From Methylococcaceae bacterium (GTDB lineage: Bacteria; Pseudomonadota; Gammaproteobacteria; Methylococcales; Methylomonadaceae): a DNA stretch of 53,471 nucleotides. The position numbers and the translations under genes are program-made. The notes beneath the pieces were generated by a model, which ran no database searches, was not told the DNA's origin, and saw only the letters and a list, made by a program, of their open reading frames with translations. Numbering within the stretch: position 1 is the stretch's first letter; each line of letters begins with the position of its first letter. The stretch lies in assembly GCA_006844585.1 (NCBI GenBank), contig SPJM01000250.1:1-53471 (forward strand), written 5' to 3'. Positions 36,356-45,225 of the stretch are shown here, piece after piece.

Positions 36356-36652
36356 TCAAGTGTAAATGTGCTTAGGAAGGTTGTCAAATGACAACTTTGA
36401 GGGGGTTGCGTAATTATCAGTTTCATCGTTAGGAACACGCTGTAAAAATTCATTCGACTGCGTCATCGCTAAGCGTCTTTCCTGTAAGTAATCGTATCGG
36501 TCATAATGTTGGCGGATTCGCTCAATACCTGAACCGAAATAACCGATTTCTTTGATAATAAATGTTAAGCCAATATCCTGTTTGGCATAACCCTGACCCA
36601 AACAATAAATGATAATGTTGGTATCCGGAAAACTAACGAGCATTGGCTTCAT
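36356..36652 (-). CDS. Hypothetical ORF, possibly a 5'-truncated gene
   Basis: 98 residues with hydrophobic-core composition (SFPDTNIIIYCLGQGYAKQD, GLTFIIKEIGYFGSGIERIR). The frame stays open about 90 bases upstream of the ATG and still reads like protein (CDNGKFWNRPARKTELSDYR) but has no start codon before a TAG, so the ORF could be a relic. There is no Shine-Dalgarno. Family not recognised. Confidence 0.35.
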   Translation of the reverse strand: MKPMLVSFPDTNIIIYCLGQGYAKQDIGLTFIIKEIGYFGSGIERIRQHYDRYDYLQERRLAMTQSNEFLQRVPNDETDNYATPSKLSFDNLPKHIYT

Positions 36653-36752
36653 TCCGATAAACCGGTAGTCGCTTAACTCTGTTTTTCTGGCCGGTCTGTT
36701 CCAAAATTTGCCATTGTCGCACCTGAATTGCTAAAGTTTTTTGGCCTATTTG

Positions 36753-36959
36753 TTATTCATCCGGACAAAGTTCACCGATAGTTTGGAATCGGTTTTCACC
36801 TGTACACATATTGATAACGCCCTTTGTCGTTGCGTTGCCTGTGTATTCTTCAAATTTACCTGTTCCATCAAAAATAACGGATGATTCAACTATTTTTGCT
36901 TCGCAGTCGTTTAGCTGGGTGAGTTCTGTCACTGAATCTTCAGTTTTATAACAATTCAT
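36753..36959 (-). CDS. Small hypothetical protein
   Basis: 68 residues, acidic, with four cysteines, ending in GELCPDE. GAAAG precedes the ATG. No signal peptide or recognised domain. It lies in the accessory islet after tRNA-Thr. Coding status is uncertain. Confidence 0.35.
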   Translation of the reverse strand: MNCYKTEDSVTELTQLNDCEAKIVESSVIFDGTGKFEEYTGNATTKGVINMCTGENRFQTIGELCPDE

Positions 36960-37070
36960 TTTCTTTCATTTAATAAATGAACCAAGTATTAGGGTGATTC
37001 ATTTTTGGGTAAAATAACAATCAACAAATATTGATGTAAAACACAATTTGATAGTTTGGAAGGATAATCT

Positions 37071-38249
37071 ATGCAAAAACAAAAGATTCAGGTGATTGCT
37101 GTCGATCAAGAGGATGCTGTTTTATTGGAAGATATGCTGAATGACGACTACGTTATTATTGCCTCTGAATTAAATGAAGATAGCATTTCTTTCATCAAAA
37201 AGAATGAGCCTGATTTAATTTTGTTGGATCAAGATCGCGCTAAGACTCAAATTATCAGTTTGTGCATCAAATTGAAAATGGACGCTTTCACTGAAAAAAT
37301 ACCGATAATGATTTTATCTGCGGATTCTTCACTGACGGATCGTTTGCAAGGTTATGAAGCTGGTGTGGCGAGTTTTGTTCAAAAACCGATCAAGCATTCG
37401 GATTTACGCATAAAATTTCAGTTGGCATTGGAAAGGGAGTCCAAAATAAAGCAGATACAGCAGGAATCCGAGTCTGCAATGGCTTTGGCGATGGCTTCCA
37501 GTCGTTACAGCGGTGATAACGCTATCGTCATTAACTTTTATCTAAAATGCTTCAATATCCAAACAATCGGCAGGTTGGCTGATGTTTTTTTAAAAGTACT
37601 GCAAGATATGGAGTTGTCCGCCACAGTGTTTATTTTTTCGGAAGGCGAGGAGTTGTTTCTTTCTAATCATACTGATGAAGTATCAGAGCAGGATAAGCAG
37701 GAAATTCAAATTAAATCCGATAAGGAAAAAATTCATAGTTACGGCCGTAAAACGATTTTTAATTTTAGAAATTTCAATTTATTGGTTAATAACATGAAAG
37801 TGGAGGATGAAGAGCAATATGGTCGCATTAAAGATGTTATCGCCATGTTGGGGGAAGGGATCGACGCCAGAGTAGAAGCGCTCAACTATGAGCAACAACT
37901 ATTGGGAAATTCCATTCATTGTAAAGAAATATTAGATAGAGCAAATATGGAATTGGCTGAAATAATGGAAAATCATGAGGCGCAACAAAAACAGTCTTCG
38001 GAGTTGGTCGACTGGTTGGAACAGAGCATTGAGGAGTCTTTGGTATCGCTTGGCTTATCGGTTGGGCAGGAAGATATTTTGATGGAGCTGATGCATCATC
38101 TGCAAAAAAAATCATTTACCTTACAGAACAACAAAATCAATTTGTTTAAAAAAATGGAAACTTTGTTTGATTATCTGCAAGAGAGTGATGTAAAACCGCA
38201 GTTGCGGTCAGAGCAGTTAATTGATGATGAAGACGATATTTTGTTTTAA
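37071..38249 (+). CDS. Response regulator with unrecognised C-terminal region
   Basis: 392 residues with an N-terminal receiver domain (about 5-125): phospho-acceptor Asp in LILLDQDRAK, conserved Lys in FVQKPIKH. The usual acidic pair at the N-terminus is reduced to VDQED. Residues 130-290 form an alpha/beta region with no family recognised by me. Then come a coiled coil (about 290-330) and a helical acidic tail (ending DDEDDILF). There is no DNA-binding or GGDEF domain. No histidine kinase is adjacent. AAGGA precedes the start. Confidence 0.78.
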   Translation: MQKQKIQVIAVDQEDAVLLEDMLNDDYVIIASELNEDSISFIKKNEPDLILLDQDRAKTQIISLCIKLKMDAFTEKIPIMILSADSSLTDRLQGYEAGVASFVQKPIKHSDLRIKFQLALERESKIKQIQQESESAMALAMASSRYSGDNAIVINFYLKCFNIQTIGRLADVFLKVLQDMELSATVFIFSEGEELFLSNHTDEVSEQDKQEIQIKSDKEKIHSYGRKTIFNFRNFNLLVNNMKVEDEEQYGRIKDVIAMLGEGIDARVEALNYEQQLLGNSIHCKEILDRANMELAEIMENHEAQQKQSSELVDWLEQSIEESLVSLGLSVGQEDILMELMHHLQKKSFTLQNNKINLFKKMETLFDYLQESDVKPQLRSEQLIDDEDDILF

Positions 38250-38415
38250 TAACTTATTTATTAAAAAATACGTTGATTCAACTGGTACAATGCTTCAGAC
38301 TATTTCAGTTACATAAAAGAGCGTGGCTACTGTGGTTTTTATAGCTTGCTTTATTTTCATAATGAGTTTTAAAATCCGCATATGTGATGGCCCGATGCAT
38401 TGCTGTTGTTGATAA

Positions 38416-38617
38416 GGAACGTGAATTTTATAACATCCGAAACTGACTGGCCTTTCTGTCCATCTTCGGCGTTGCCTACATGGATGTAGGTAAGGGGCGT
38501 GAGCAGGAGCGGAAGCTTTGCGGAAACAGTTACATAGCTTGCTATGCGCCTGTTTCCGCGCCTTGAATATGAACAGAAATTCTGCGCCAGTTTCGGATGT
38601 TATTTTATCCCCGTTCC
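38416..38617. mobile_element. 202-bp MITE-like element
   Basis: Terminal inverted repeats start GGAACG/CGTTCC and include a perfect 15-base pair (38431-38445 TAACATCCGAAACTG with 38588-38602). A TAA flanks each end, a possible 3-base target duplication. Inside are two strong hairpins: CCTACAT/ATGTAGG (38475-38490) and GCGGAAACAG/CTGTTTCCGC (38520-38559), the latter nested with CATAGC/GCTATG. There is no coding capacity. It occupies most of the 38250-38692 gap. Confidence 0.65.
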
Positions 38618-38692
38618 TAAATGTGAAATAAAGGGTCACGATTTTGGTTCGAACTATCAAGAAAAATTAACAAAAATAATTCGGAGGAGAGT

Positions 38693-39694
38693 ATGTTGAA
38701 ACTACAATCTTTATTAACCGGGTTGGCTCTTGCGGCCGGTTCTTCTATCGCATTTGCACAAGCCTTGCCGACTACTGCACCGGCGCCAGCTGATAATCCA
38801 ACCACTGCGGCAAAAGTTGCTTTAGGTAAAGTGCTTTATCATGATCCGCGCTTATCATCCAGTGGTACGGTTTCTTGCGCATCTTGCCACAATACCATGT
38901 TAGGCGGTGAGGATAATCGCGGCGGTTCGGTGGGCGTCGAAGGGCAAGTTGGCGGACGTAGCGCGCCGACGGTCTGGAATGCTGCTTTTAACGAGGTGCA
39001 GTTCTGGGATGGTCGCGCGGCCAGTTTGGAAGAGCAAGCCGCAGGGCCGGTCACCAATCCTATCGAAATGGGTATGAAAAGCTGGGATGATGTGGTTGTC
39101 CGTTTAAAAAGCATAGACGGTTATGACAAATTGTTTAGCACAGCTTTCGGCAGAAATTCAATTTCTAAAGATAATGCCACTAAAGCGATCGCTGCTTATG
39201 AAAGAACTTTGATTACACCGAATAGCCCTTTTGACCGTTATGTCAAAGGCAACACTTCAGCGATGAGCAAACAACAAATTCGCGGCATGAATAAAGCGGT
39301 TGAGCTGGGTTGTACCGGATGTCACAGCGGTCCTGCATTTAATGGGCCGGGTACATTCCAAAAATTTCCGGTCATCAGCAACGGTTATTTCGAAGCGCAA
39401 TATGGTTTTAAAGACGATAAAGGTTTAGCGGAAGTCACCGGCAAGGAAGAAGATGAACATTTTTGGAAAGTGCCGACTTTGCGTAATATTGCTTTAACAG
39501 CGCCTTATTTCCATAACGGAAAAGTTAAAACTTTGGAAAGAGCGGTTAAGATTATGGCCAAATTACAATTAGGCAAAGATCTTAATGATCAGGAAGTTGA
39601 AGATATTGTTGCATTTTTGAATGCGTTGACCGGCGAATTTCCAGAGCAAACCATGCCTAAATTACCAGGCATGCCGGGTAAAACTTTTAACTAA
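38693..39694 (+). CDS. Dihaem cytochrome c peroxidase (CcpA/MauG family)
   Basis: 333 residues with a signal peptide (cleavage after AFA, about residue 22) and two haem-binding motifs, CASCH (Cys62-His66) and CTGCH (Cys207-His211). The WKVPTLRNIALTAPYFHNG segment is typical of bacterial dihaem peroxidases. It acts in the periplasm, reducing H2O2 with electrons from a small cytochrome or cupredoxin. The Shine-Dalgarno GGAGGAGAG is strong, and the gene is followed by a good terminator. It depends on the Ccm system encoded earlier in the window. Confidence 0.93.
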   Translation: MLKLQSLLTGLALAAGSSIAFAQALPTTAPAPADNPTTAAKVALGKVLYHDPRLSSSGTVSCASCHNTMLGGEDNRGGSVGVEGQVGGRSAPTVWNAAFNEVQFWDGRAASLEEQAAGPVTNPIEMGMKSWDDVVVRLKSIDGYDKLFSTAFGRNSISKDNATKAIAAYERTLITPNSPFDRYVKGNTSAMSKQQIRGMNKAVELGCTGCHSGPAFNGPGTFQKFPVISNGYFEAQYGFKDDKGLAEVTGKEEDEHFWKVPTLRNIALTAPYFHNGKVKTLERAVKIMAKLQLGKDLNDQEVEDIVAFLNALTGEFPEQTMPKLPGMPGKTFN

Positions 39695-39723
39695 GTCAAC
39701 AAAACCCTACTGATAATTCGTAG

Positions 39724-39760
39724 AAACGCCGCTACTGCGTACGCAGTAGCGGCGTTTTTG
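39724..39760 (+). terminator. Rho-independent terminator after the peroxidase gene
   Basis: Long GC-rich hairpin (AAACGCCGCTACTGC... / ...GCAGTAGCGGCGTTT) running into a T-tract, 30 bases after the stop. The rest of the gap to 40024 shows no feature. Confidence 0.9.
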
Positions 39761-40024
39761 TTTGCGCTTCTCTATTTTTGACTTTCGATGAATACATAGC
39801 TGTCAACCGGGTTGATGGCTTACCTTCCGCTAAAAACTCTTCTTAGCTTTGGTTCTTCCCGCTTTTAAATATCTATTTCTACAGCCGTTTTCTTTTCCAA
39901 TCAGGTTAAGCCTGGGACTTGTTTCACAAAACCATCAATTACTCAGGGATAAATTTTTGCATTAATCAGGATTTAAGTATGTCTCGATAAATTTGGTTCC
40001 ACTTTTGAATCAATTGTGTTGCAT

Positions 40025-40432
40025 ATGAAAATTCAATTTCGGATTTATGTTTTTTTCTGCGGGCTTCTGTTATCGGCGTGCGATGTAGAAAAAACCAAGG
40101 AAACCGAGGCTTCCAATAAGCATTCATCAAGCAGGGACGAGAGTCAAGAAATGCTTGAACAAAACGCACAAGAAATCTTGATTAATGATTTAAAGCATCA
40201 ATTACAACAGGCTTTAACGGCAATGGATGCATTAAAAGCACAGCGAATAAGTCTTGAGCAAGAATTGGCTGCTGTGAAAAAACAACATCAGGATAATCCG
40301 AATGATCAAGAAACAATCTTTGAATTAAGTCAGCGCGTTGAAGATTTGGAAGAACAATTAAGCGAACAAAAACAGTTAACTCAGGTTTTAAAGATTGAAA
40401 ATCAATCCTTGCAAGCCGGGGTCAACCGTTAA
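40025..40432 (+). CDS. Coiled-coil lipoprotein
   Basis: 135 residues from the ATG at 40025 (a GTG 9 bases upstream is possible). Lipobox LLSAC is followed by a polar spacer and one long coiled coil (about 50-130; LEQELAAVKKQHQDNP, RVEDLEEQLSEQKQL). It lies 61 bases upstream of the giant DUF1800 gene and may belong with it. No specific family was recognised. Confidence 0.6.
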   Translation: MKIQFRIYVFFCGLLLSACDVEKTKETEASNKHSSSRDESQEMLEQNAQEILINDLKHQLQQALTAMDALKAQRISLEQELAAVKKQHQDNPNDQETIFELSQRVEDLEEQLSEQKQLTQVLKIENQSLQAGVNR

Positions 40433-40493
40433 CTTATGCACTCAGCTTCATTGAACAAACGCAATTTTATCAGCCGTTTTTAGGGTGGACATT

Positions 40494-43400
40494 ATGAACA
40501 GCTTTCAGAGCAAATCTCATTTTAGTTTTATTGTTTGCGTTTTAATAACGCTATTGGCTTTTAGCTCTCCTCCTCTGCAGGCTGTTGAAAGCAATGTCGA
40601 AGAAGTCAATGTTAATGTGTTTAATGCGTTTACTAATGCCCCGTTAACGAATCTGCGAGTGGATGCTTACGAACAAGTTTCTGAGGAGGAGTTCCAATGG
40701 CGCGCTCGGGGAAATACGGATGATCAAGGTCAAGTGAATTTCACCCTGGAAGGTTTGAGCGTAGGTAAAATCTATTATTTAAGAGCAAAACCTTATCCAT
40801 CAGGTAATGTCTATAGTTCGGCAATCACCGCCGCCGGTCAATTTGATTTTTCGGTAGGGAGCCTGGAAATTCAGGTAAAAGATTATATGACCCAAGCCGC
40901 AATGATCGATCATCGAGTGACGCTTTATGAGCGTTTAGACGATGGAGGGCAGCAATGGGCGGCGAGCGGCAAGACTGATGAAAACGGTTTGATTCAGTTC
41001 ACCCCGCAAGAATTTGAAGAAGGTCGGCGTTATTTTGTTAAAACCGGTTCTTACAATTCAGGCAATATTTACTCAGCCGAGTTTAGCAGCGCCAGCCAAT
41101 ATGTTTTTGAAATCGGTTCTGTCAAACTGACTGTAGAAGATTATTTTTCGGGTTCAGCGTTAGCAGACAGCAAGGTTTATCTTTATAAACGTTTAGCGGA
41201 CGGTAGTGAGCAGTGGGCGGCGCAAGGCTATACCGATGAGAACGGCAGTATTTTGTTTACTCCGACTGAACTGGATAGCGGCCAGGTTTATTTTGCCAAA
41301 ATCAAACCCTATAACACCGATTATGCTTATAGTCAGGATATAACTGAAAAAGGCGCATTAACCTTTAATGTCGGCGCCTTAAAAGTGAACCTGAAAGATC
41401 ATTTCAGCCAAACAGCATTCGCCGATACCAAAGTCTATTTGTATCAGTTATTGGATGACGGTTCCGAGCAATGGGCGGCGAATGGCTATACCGATGCGAA
41501 TGGTCAAATTCGTTTCAGTCCGTATGAACTGGGTCAGGGGCGGCGATATATTGTTAAATCAAAACCTTATCGCAGCGGCTATGTAGTCAGTGAGGTTATT
41601 GACGCGCCGACCGACATTGATTTGAATGCCGGAACGGTGAAGGTGCAGGTGGTGGATTTCCAAACGCAGGATCCGCTCACGGAATTAAAAGTCTATCTTT
41701 ATCAAAAACAGGCCGATGGTTCGGAAAAATGGGCGGCGAATGGTTATACCGATAACCAGGGCATAATCTATTTCACCCCGCAAGGTTTAACTGAAAGCGT
41801 TGAATATATTGTTAAAACCAATCCTTATGACAGCGGATACGCTTATTCCAATATCATTAGCGCCGCCCAGGAAGTTCAGCTCAATGTCGGCACCTTAACG
41901 GTTAATGTGTTAGATCATTTCAATCAAACTCCGCTGCAAAACGGCAAGGTTTATTTGTATAAACGATTGGCCGACGGCAGTGGCGAGTGGACGGCCAAAG
42001 CATATACCGACGATCAAGGAAAAGTGCGTTTTACCCCGCCCGGTTTGGAATCCGGCGAAGCTTATTTTGTAAAAACCAAACCTTACAACAGTGATTACGC
42101 CTTTAGTGATGACACTATCGAACCGGGGAATATTGATCTTTCTGTAGGTGCTTTGAATGTGACCTTGGTCGATTATCTGAGTCAATCGACAATAGCGGAT
42201 AGCAAAATATCGCTTTACCATCGCCAGGCGGACGGCAAACTGAAATGGGCAGGGCAGGGCTATTCCGATGCGCAAGGTAATGTAAAGTTTTCTCCGCCTG
42301 GCATATTTAGCGGAGAAAGCTATGTGCTCAAAACAACTCCATTTTCTGATATAGACGCCTATAGCCGGGACTTGAGCGCTCCCGTACAAATGGATTTTGA
42401 AGTGGGCGCCTTACAAGTCAAAATTGAAGACTATTGGAAAAATACGCCGCTGACTGGTTTGAAAGTTCATCTCTATGAAAAATCTGCGGATGGCTCTGAG
42501 CAATGGCAAGCGAAAGGTAATACTGATGAGCAAGGATTGTTGCGTTTTTCGCCGATGGGATTGGGGGACGATAAAACATATTTTTTGAAAACTGAACCGT
42601 TTGATGCCGGTTATGCCTATAGTTCTGAAATTTCAGCAAAAGGTGAAATGACTTTGCCGGTAGGCACTTTGGATGTGGTTCTTACGAACTATATTTCCAA
42701 ACAAGCTTTAATTGAAACGCGCCTGGATTTGTATGAAATGCTGGCCGACGGGACAAAGAAATGGCGCGCCAGAGGCAACACCGATAATCAGGGCAAGGTA
42801 CGCTTTACTCCTTATGAATTGGGCCAAGGTCGGCAGTATATTGTGAAAGCCAAGCCTTACAATGGCGGCAATGTTTACAGCATGAATTTAAGCGATCCGC
42901 AACAATTAAATATGGAAGTGGGTTCCAGCCCGGTGACGCTGATTAATGGCGATACCGGCGCAGCAATGGCGGATCATAAAATGACCGTCTATCGAAAACT
43001 AGCCGATGGTAAAAAGGAATGGGTAAAAAGCGGAACCAGTAATGAACAAGGGGTTGTGCATTTTGATCTGGACTTCATGAATGGTGAAACCTATGTTTTT
43101 TATGTGAAAAACGCCTTTGGTCAGAATAAAAAATACTATAGCCAGGTGGTGACTGAAAAAGGCGCAGTCGAATTTATTATCACAGTTGACGGAGACAATG
43201 AATTGGATGCGACGCCGCCGGAAATCAGTATCAGTTCACCCGCAGACGGCGCAAATGTCACCCTTGACGGATTTAGCGTGACCGGATTAGCCAGTGATAA
43301 CAAAACGGTGGATTCAGTCATCATTGTTATTAATGATCCAATTAAAGGCAGTACACAACAAACAGCAAACTATGATGCCGTTGCCCAAAGTTGGACAGCG

Positions 43401-45194
43401 CAAATATCAGCAGCCGACATCAGCTTAAATCAACAAATTGCGATTACCGCGACAGCGACAGATTTATCGCAAAATCAACAATCGGCCAGTATCAGCGTTT
43501 TTGTTGCCGAAGACATTGAAGGCCCTGAAATTGTCATTGATTCGCATCTGGAAAATGATGAGGTATCGGAAACCGGTTTTCTCTTATCCGGTTTGGCGAC
43601 CGATCAAACCGGTGTGGAAAGCTTAACGGCAACATTAAGCATTATCCAACCCGGCAATCAATTACTGTTTAGCAACAGAGCCGTCAGCGTGGCGGATAAC
43701 GGTCGTTGGACGCTGGTATTGGACAATAAGCTGTTTAACGCCGATGATGTTATCAATATTGCTTTGACGGCTGAGGACAGCGCTAATAATATCGGCCAAG
43801 CGGAAATTAATCTTAATGTTGTAGCGGTCAATTACAGCGGCCTGCAATTGATTAACCGGATTACTTTTGGCGCGACGCCTGCATTATCGGCGGAAGTTGA
43901 AGCTATCGGCGTAACAGATTTTCTGACTCAGCAGCTTAATCCGGATAGCATTGACGATAGCGAGTTTAACGCGATGCTGGGTGGTTCTTTGCCTCAAAGT
44001 AAGGGTGAGCTGCAAGCCTGGACGCTGATGCACATGATCTACAGTAAAAAACAATTACAGGAGGTGATGACCTGGTTCTGGGATAATCATTTCAATACTG
44101 ATATTAATACTGAACGAAATGACGCCAACGATCAGGAACTGAGTAATACCACAGCCTATGAACTGGCGGAAAACCAGGCATTCAGAGCTAATGCCTTGGG
44201 TAACTTCCGAGTTTTATTAGGGATTAGCGCCAAAAGCCCGGCGATGCTGATTTATCTGGACAGCATCAGCAATGTAATCAATGATTCTAATGAAAACTAT
44301 GCTCGTGAAGTTTTGGAATTGCACACCATGGGGGTTGAAGGCGGCTACACCAGCGATGATGTAGAAGCCGGGGCGGAAATCTTTACCGGCTGGCATGTGC
44401 AAAATGGCGCTTTCTTCTTCGACAGCAATCAACACAATTCAGAAGCGCAGAATATTCTTTCCGCTACTATTCCGGGCGGTATCGATATTTCAAGCGGCGG
44501 GGTAAATCAAGGAGAAGCCTTTTTGGATGCTATTGCCGAACATCAGTCCACCGCAGAATTTATTTGCAGCAAATTGGTTGCCGTTTTTGTCAGCGATGAG
44601 ACCCCGGACTCTCTGGTGACGCGATGCGCCGGCAGCTTTCTGGCGAATTCGACGGACAATGACCAAATCAAAACCGTATTGACGACCATTCTGGATTCAG
44701 CGGAATTTTATGATTCGGCTCACTATCGCAATAAAATCAAAACGCCGTTGGAGTTTGTCGTCGGCGCTGTGAGAAATCTGCAAGCAAGCAGCGATGCAAC
44801 GGATTTAATTGCGCCGATTCGGGCAATGGGCATACGTTTGTATGAAAATCCGGTGCCGACCGGTTGGGCCGAAACCGGCAGCGAATGGATTAATTCCAGT
44901 TTGTTAATAGAGCGCATTAAATGGGTGAATGATTATGTCCGCAACCCGACAGGCAGTAATGCAACGCATACCGATCCAGTAACCTTTTATAGCGATCACC
45001 AGCAATTGACTGCAGAAGGCATTACCGGCTTTTTGCTCGGACTAACGGTCGGTGATGATGTCACTGATTTATCCCGAAATACGGCGCTACAGATTTTGGG
45101 GGATGAATTTAATATTGCCGGGCCGGACGCTGAAGCGCAGTTAAGGCGCTTAAATGGTTCAGTGCTTAGTTTTCCACAATATCAATATCAATAA
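40494..45194 (+). CDS. Giant secreted repeat protein with C-terminal DUF1800 domain
   Basis: 1566 residues from the ATG at 40494 (AGGGTGG upstream). The order is: Sec signal (about 1-30), ten tandem repeats of about 86 residues (about 35-905), two Ig-like domains (about 907-1110), and a DUF1800 domain from residue 1113 to the end (LINRITFGATPA, MTWFWDNHFNTD). The repeats resemble transthyretin/carboxypeptidase-regulatory-like beta sandwiches. DUF1800 proteins are usually encoded with a DUF1501 partner, as here. Fusion to so many sandwich repeats suggests an extended envelope or surface protein. Substrate unknown. Confidence 0.88.
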   Translation: MNSFQSKSHFSFIVCVLITLLAFSSPPLQAVESNVEEVNVNVFNAFTNAPLTNLRVDAYEQVSEEEFQWRARGNTDDQGQVNFTLEGLSVGKIYYLRAKPYPSGNVYSSAITAAGQFDFSVGSLEIQVKDYMTQAAMIDHRVTLYERLDDGGQQWAASGKTDENGLIQFTPQEFEEGRRYFVKTGSYNSGNIYSAEFSSASQYVFEIGSVKLTVEDYFSGSALADSKVYLYKRLADGSEQWAAQGYTDENGSILFTPTELDSGQVYFAKIKPYNTDYAYSQDITEKGALTFNVGALKVNLKDHFSQTAFADTKVYLYQLLDDGSEQWAANGYTDANGQIRFSPYELGQGRRYIVKSKPYRSGYVVSEVIDAPTDIDLNAGTVKVQVVDFQTQDPLTELKVYLYQKQADGSEKWAANGYTDNQGIIYFTPQGLTESVEYIVKTNPYDSGYAYSNIISAAQEVQLNVGTLTVNVLDHFNQTPLQNGKVYLYKRLADGSGEWTAKAYTDDQGKVRFTPPGLESGEAYFVKTKPYNSDYAFSDDTIEPGNIDLSVGALNVTLVDYLSQSTIADSKISLYHRQADGKLKWAGQGYSDAQGNVKFSPPGIFSGESYVLKTTPFSDIDAYSRDLSAPVQMDFEVGALQVKIEDYWKNTPLTGLKVHLYEKSADGSEQWQAKGNTDEQGLLRFSPMGLGDDKTYFLKTEPFDAGYAYSSEISAKGEMTLPVGTLDVVLTNYISKQALIETRLDLYEMLADGTKKWRARGNTDNQGKVRFTPYELGQGRQYIVKAKPYNGGNVYSMNLSDPQQLNMEVGSSPVTLINGDTGAAMADHKMTVYRKLADGKKEWVKSGTSNEQGVVHFDLDFMNGETYVFYVKNAFGQNKKYYSQVVTEKGAVEFIITVDGDNELDATPPEISISSPADGANVTLDGFSVTGLASDNKTVDSVIIVINDPIKGSTQQTANYDAVAQSWTAQISAADISLNQQIAITATATDLSQNQQSASISVFVAEDIEGPEIVIDSHLENDEVSETGFLLSGLATDQTGVESLTATLSIIQPGNQLLFSNRAVSVADNGRWTLVLDNKLFNADDVINIALTAEDSANNIGQAEINLNVVAVNYSGLQLINRITFGATPALSAEVEAIGVTDFLTQQLNPDSIDDSEFNAMLGGSLPQSKGELQAWTLMHMIYSKKQLQEVMTWFWDNHFNTDINTERNDANDQELSNTTAYELAENQAFRANALGNFRVLLGISAKSPAMLIYLDSISNVINDSNENYAREVLELHTMGVEGGYTSDDVEAGAEIFTGWHVQNGAFFFDSNQHNSEAQNILSATIPGGIDISSGGVNQGEAFLDAIAEHQSTAEFICSKLVAVFVSDETPDSLVTRCAGSFLANSTDNDQIKTVLTTILDSAEFYDSAHYRNKIKTPLEFVVGAVRNLQASSDATDLIAPIRAMGIRLYENPVPTGWAETGSEWINSSLLIERIKWVNDYVRNPTGSNATHTDPVTFYSDHQQLTAEGITGFLLGLTVGDDVTDLSRNTALQILGDEFNIAGPDAEAQLRRLNGSVLSFPQYQYQ
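40596..43208 (+). repeat. Ten in-frame tandem repeats of about 258 bp
   Basis: Each unit encodes about 86 residues with the pattern KVYLYxRLADGSEQWAAxGY, TDxxGxIxFTPxxL, YxVKTKPYNSGYAYS, ending in VG. Nine are close copies. The tenth (before the Ig-like domains) is divergent. Confidence 0.9.
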
Positions 45195-45225
45195 CGCCGC
45201 TTTCGGTATAGCTAGGAGTCTTATT

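Noticed and set aside
35440-36400. Search for an attachment-site duplicate of the tRNA-Thr 3' end
   Set aside because: No second copy of the T-arm/acceptor sequence was seen downstream, so integration at this tRNA is not demonstrated.
40596-43208. Tandem repeats considered as a CRISPR-like array
   Set aside because: The units are about 258 bp, in frame and encode repeated protein domains. There are no short direct repeats with spacers.
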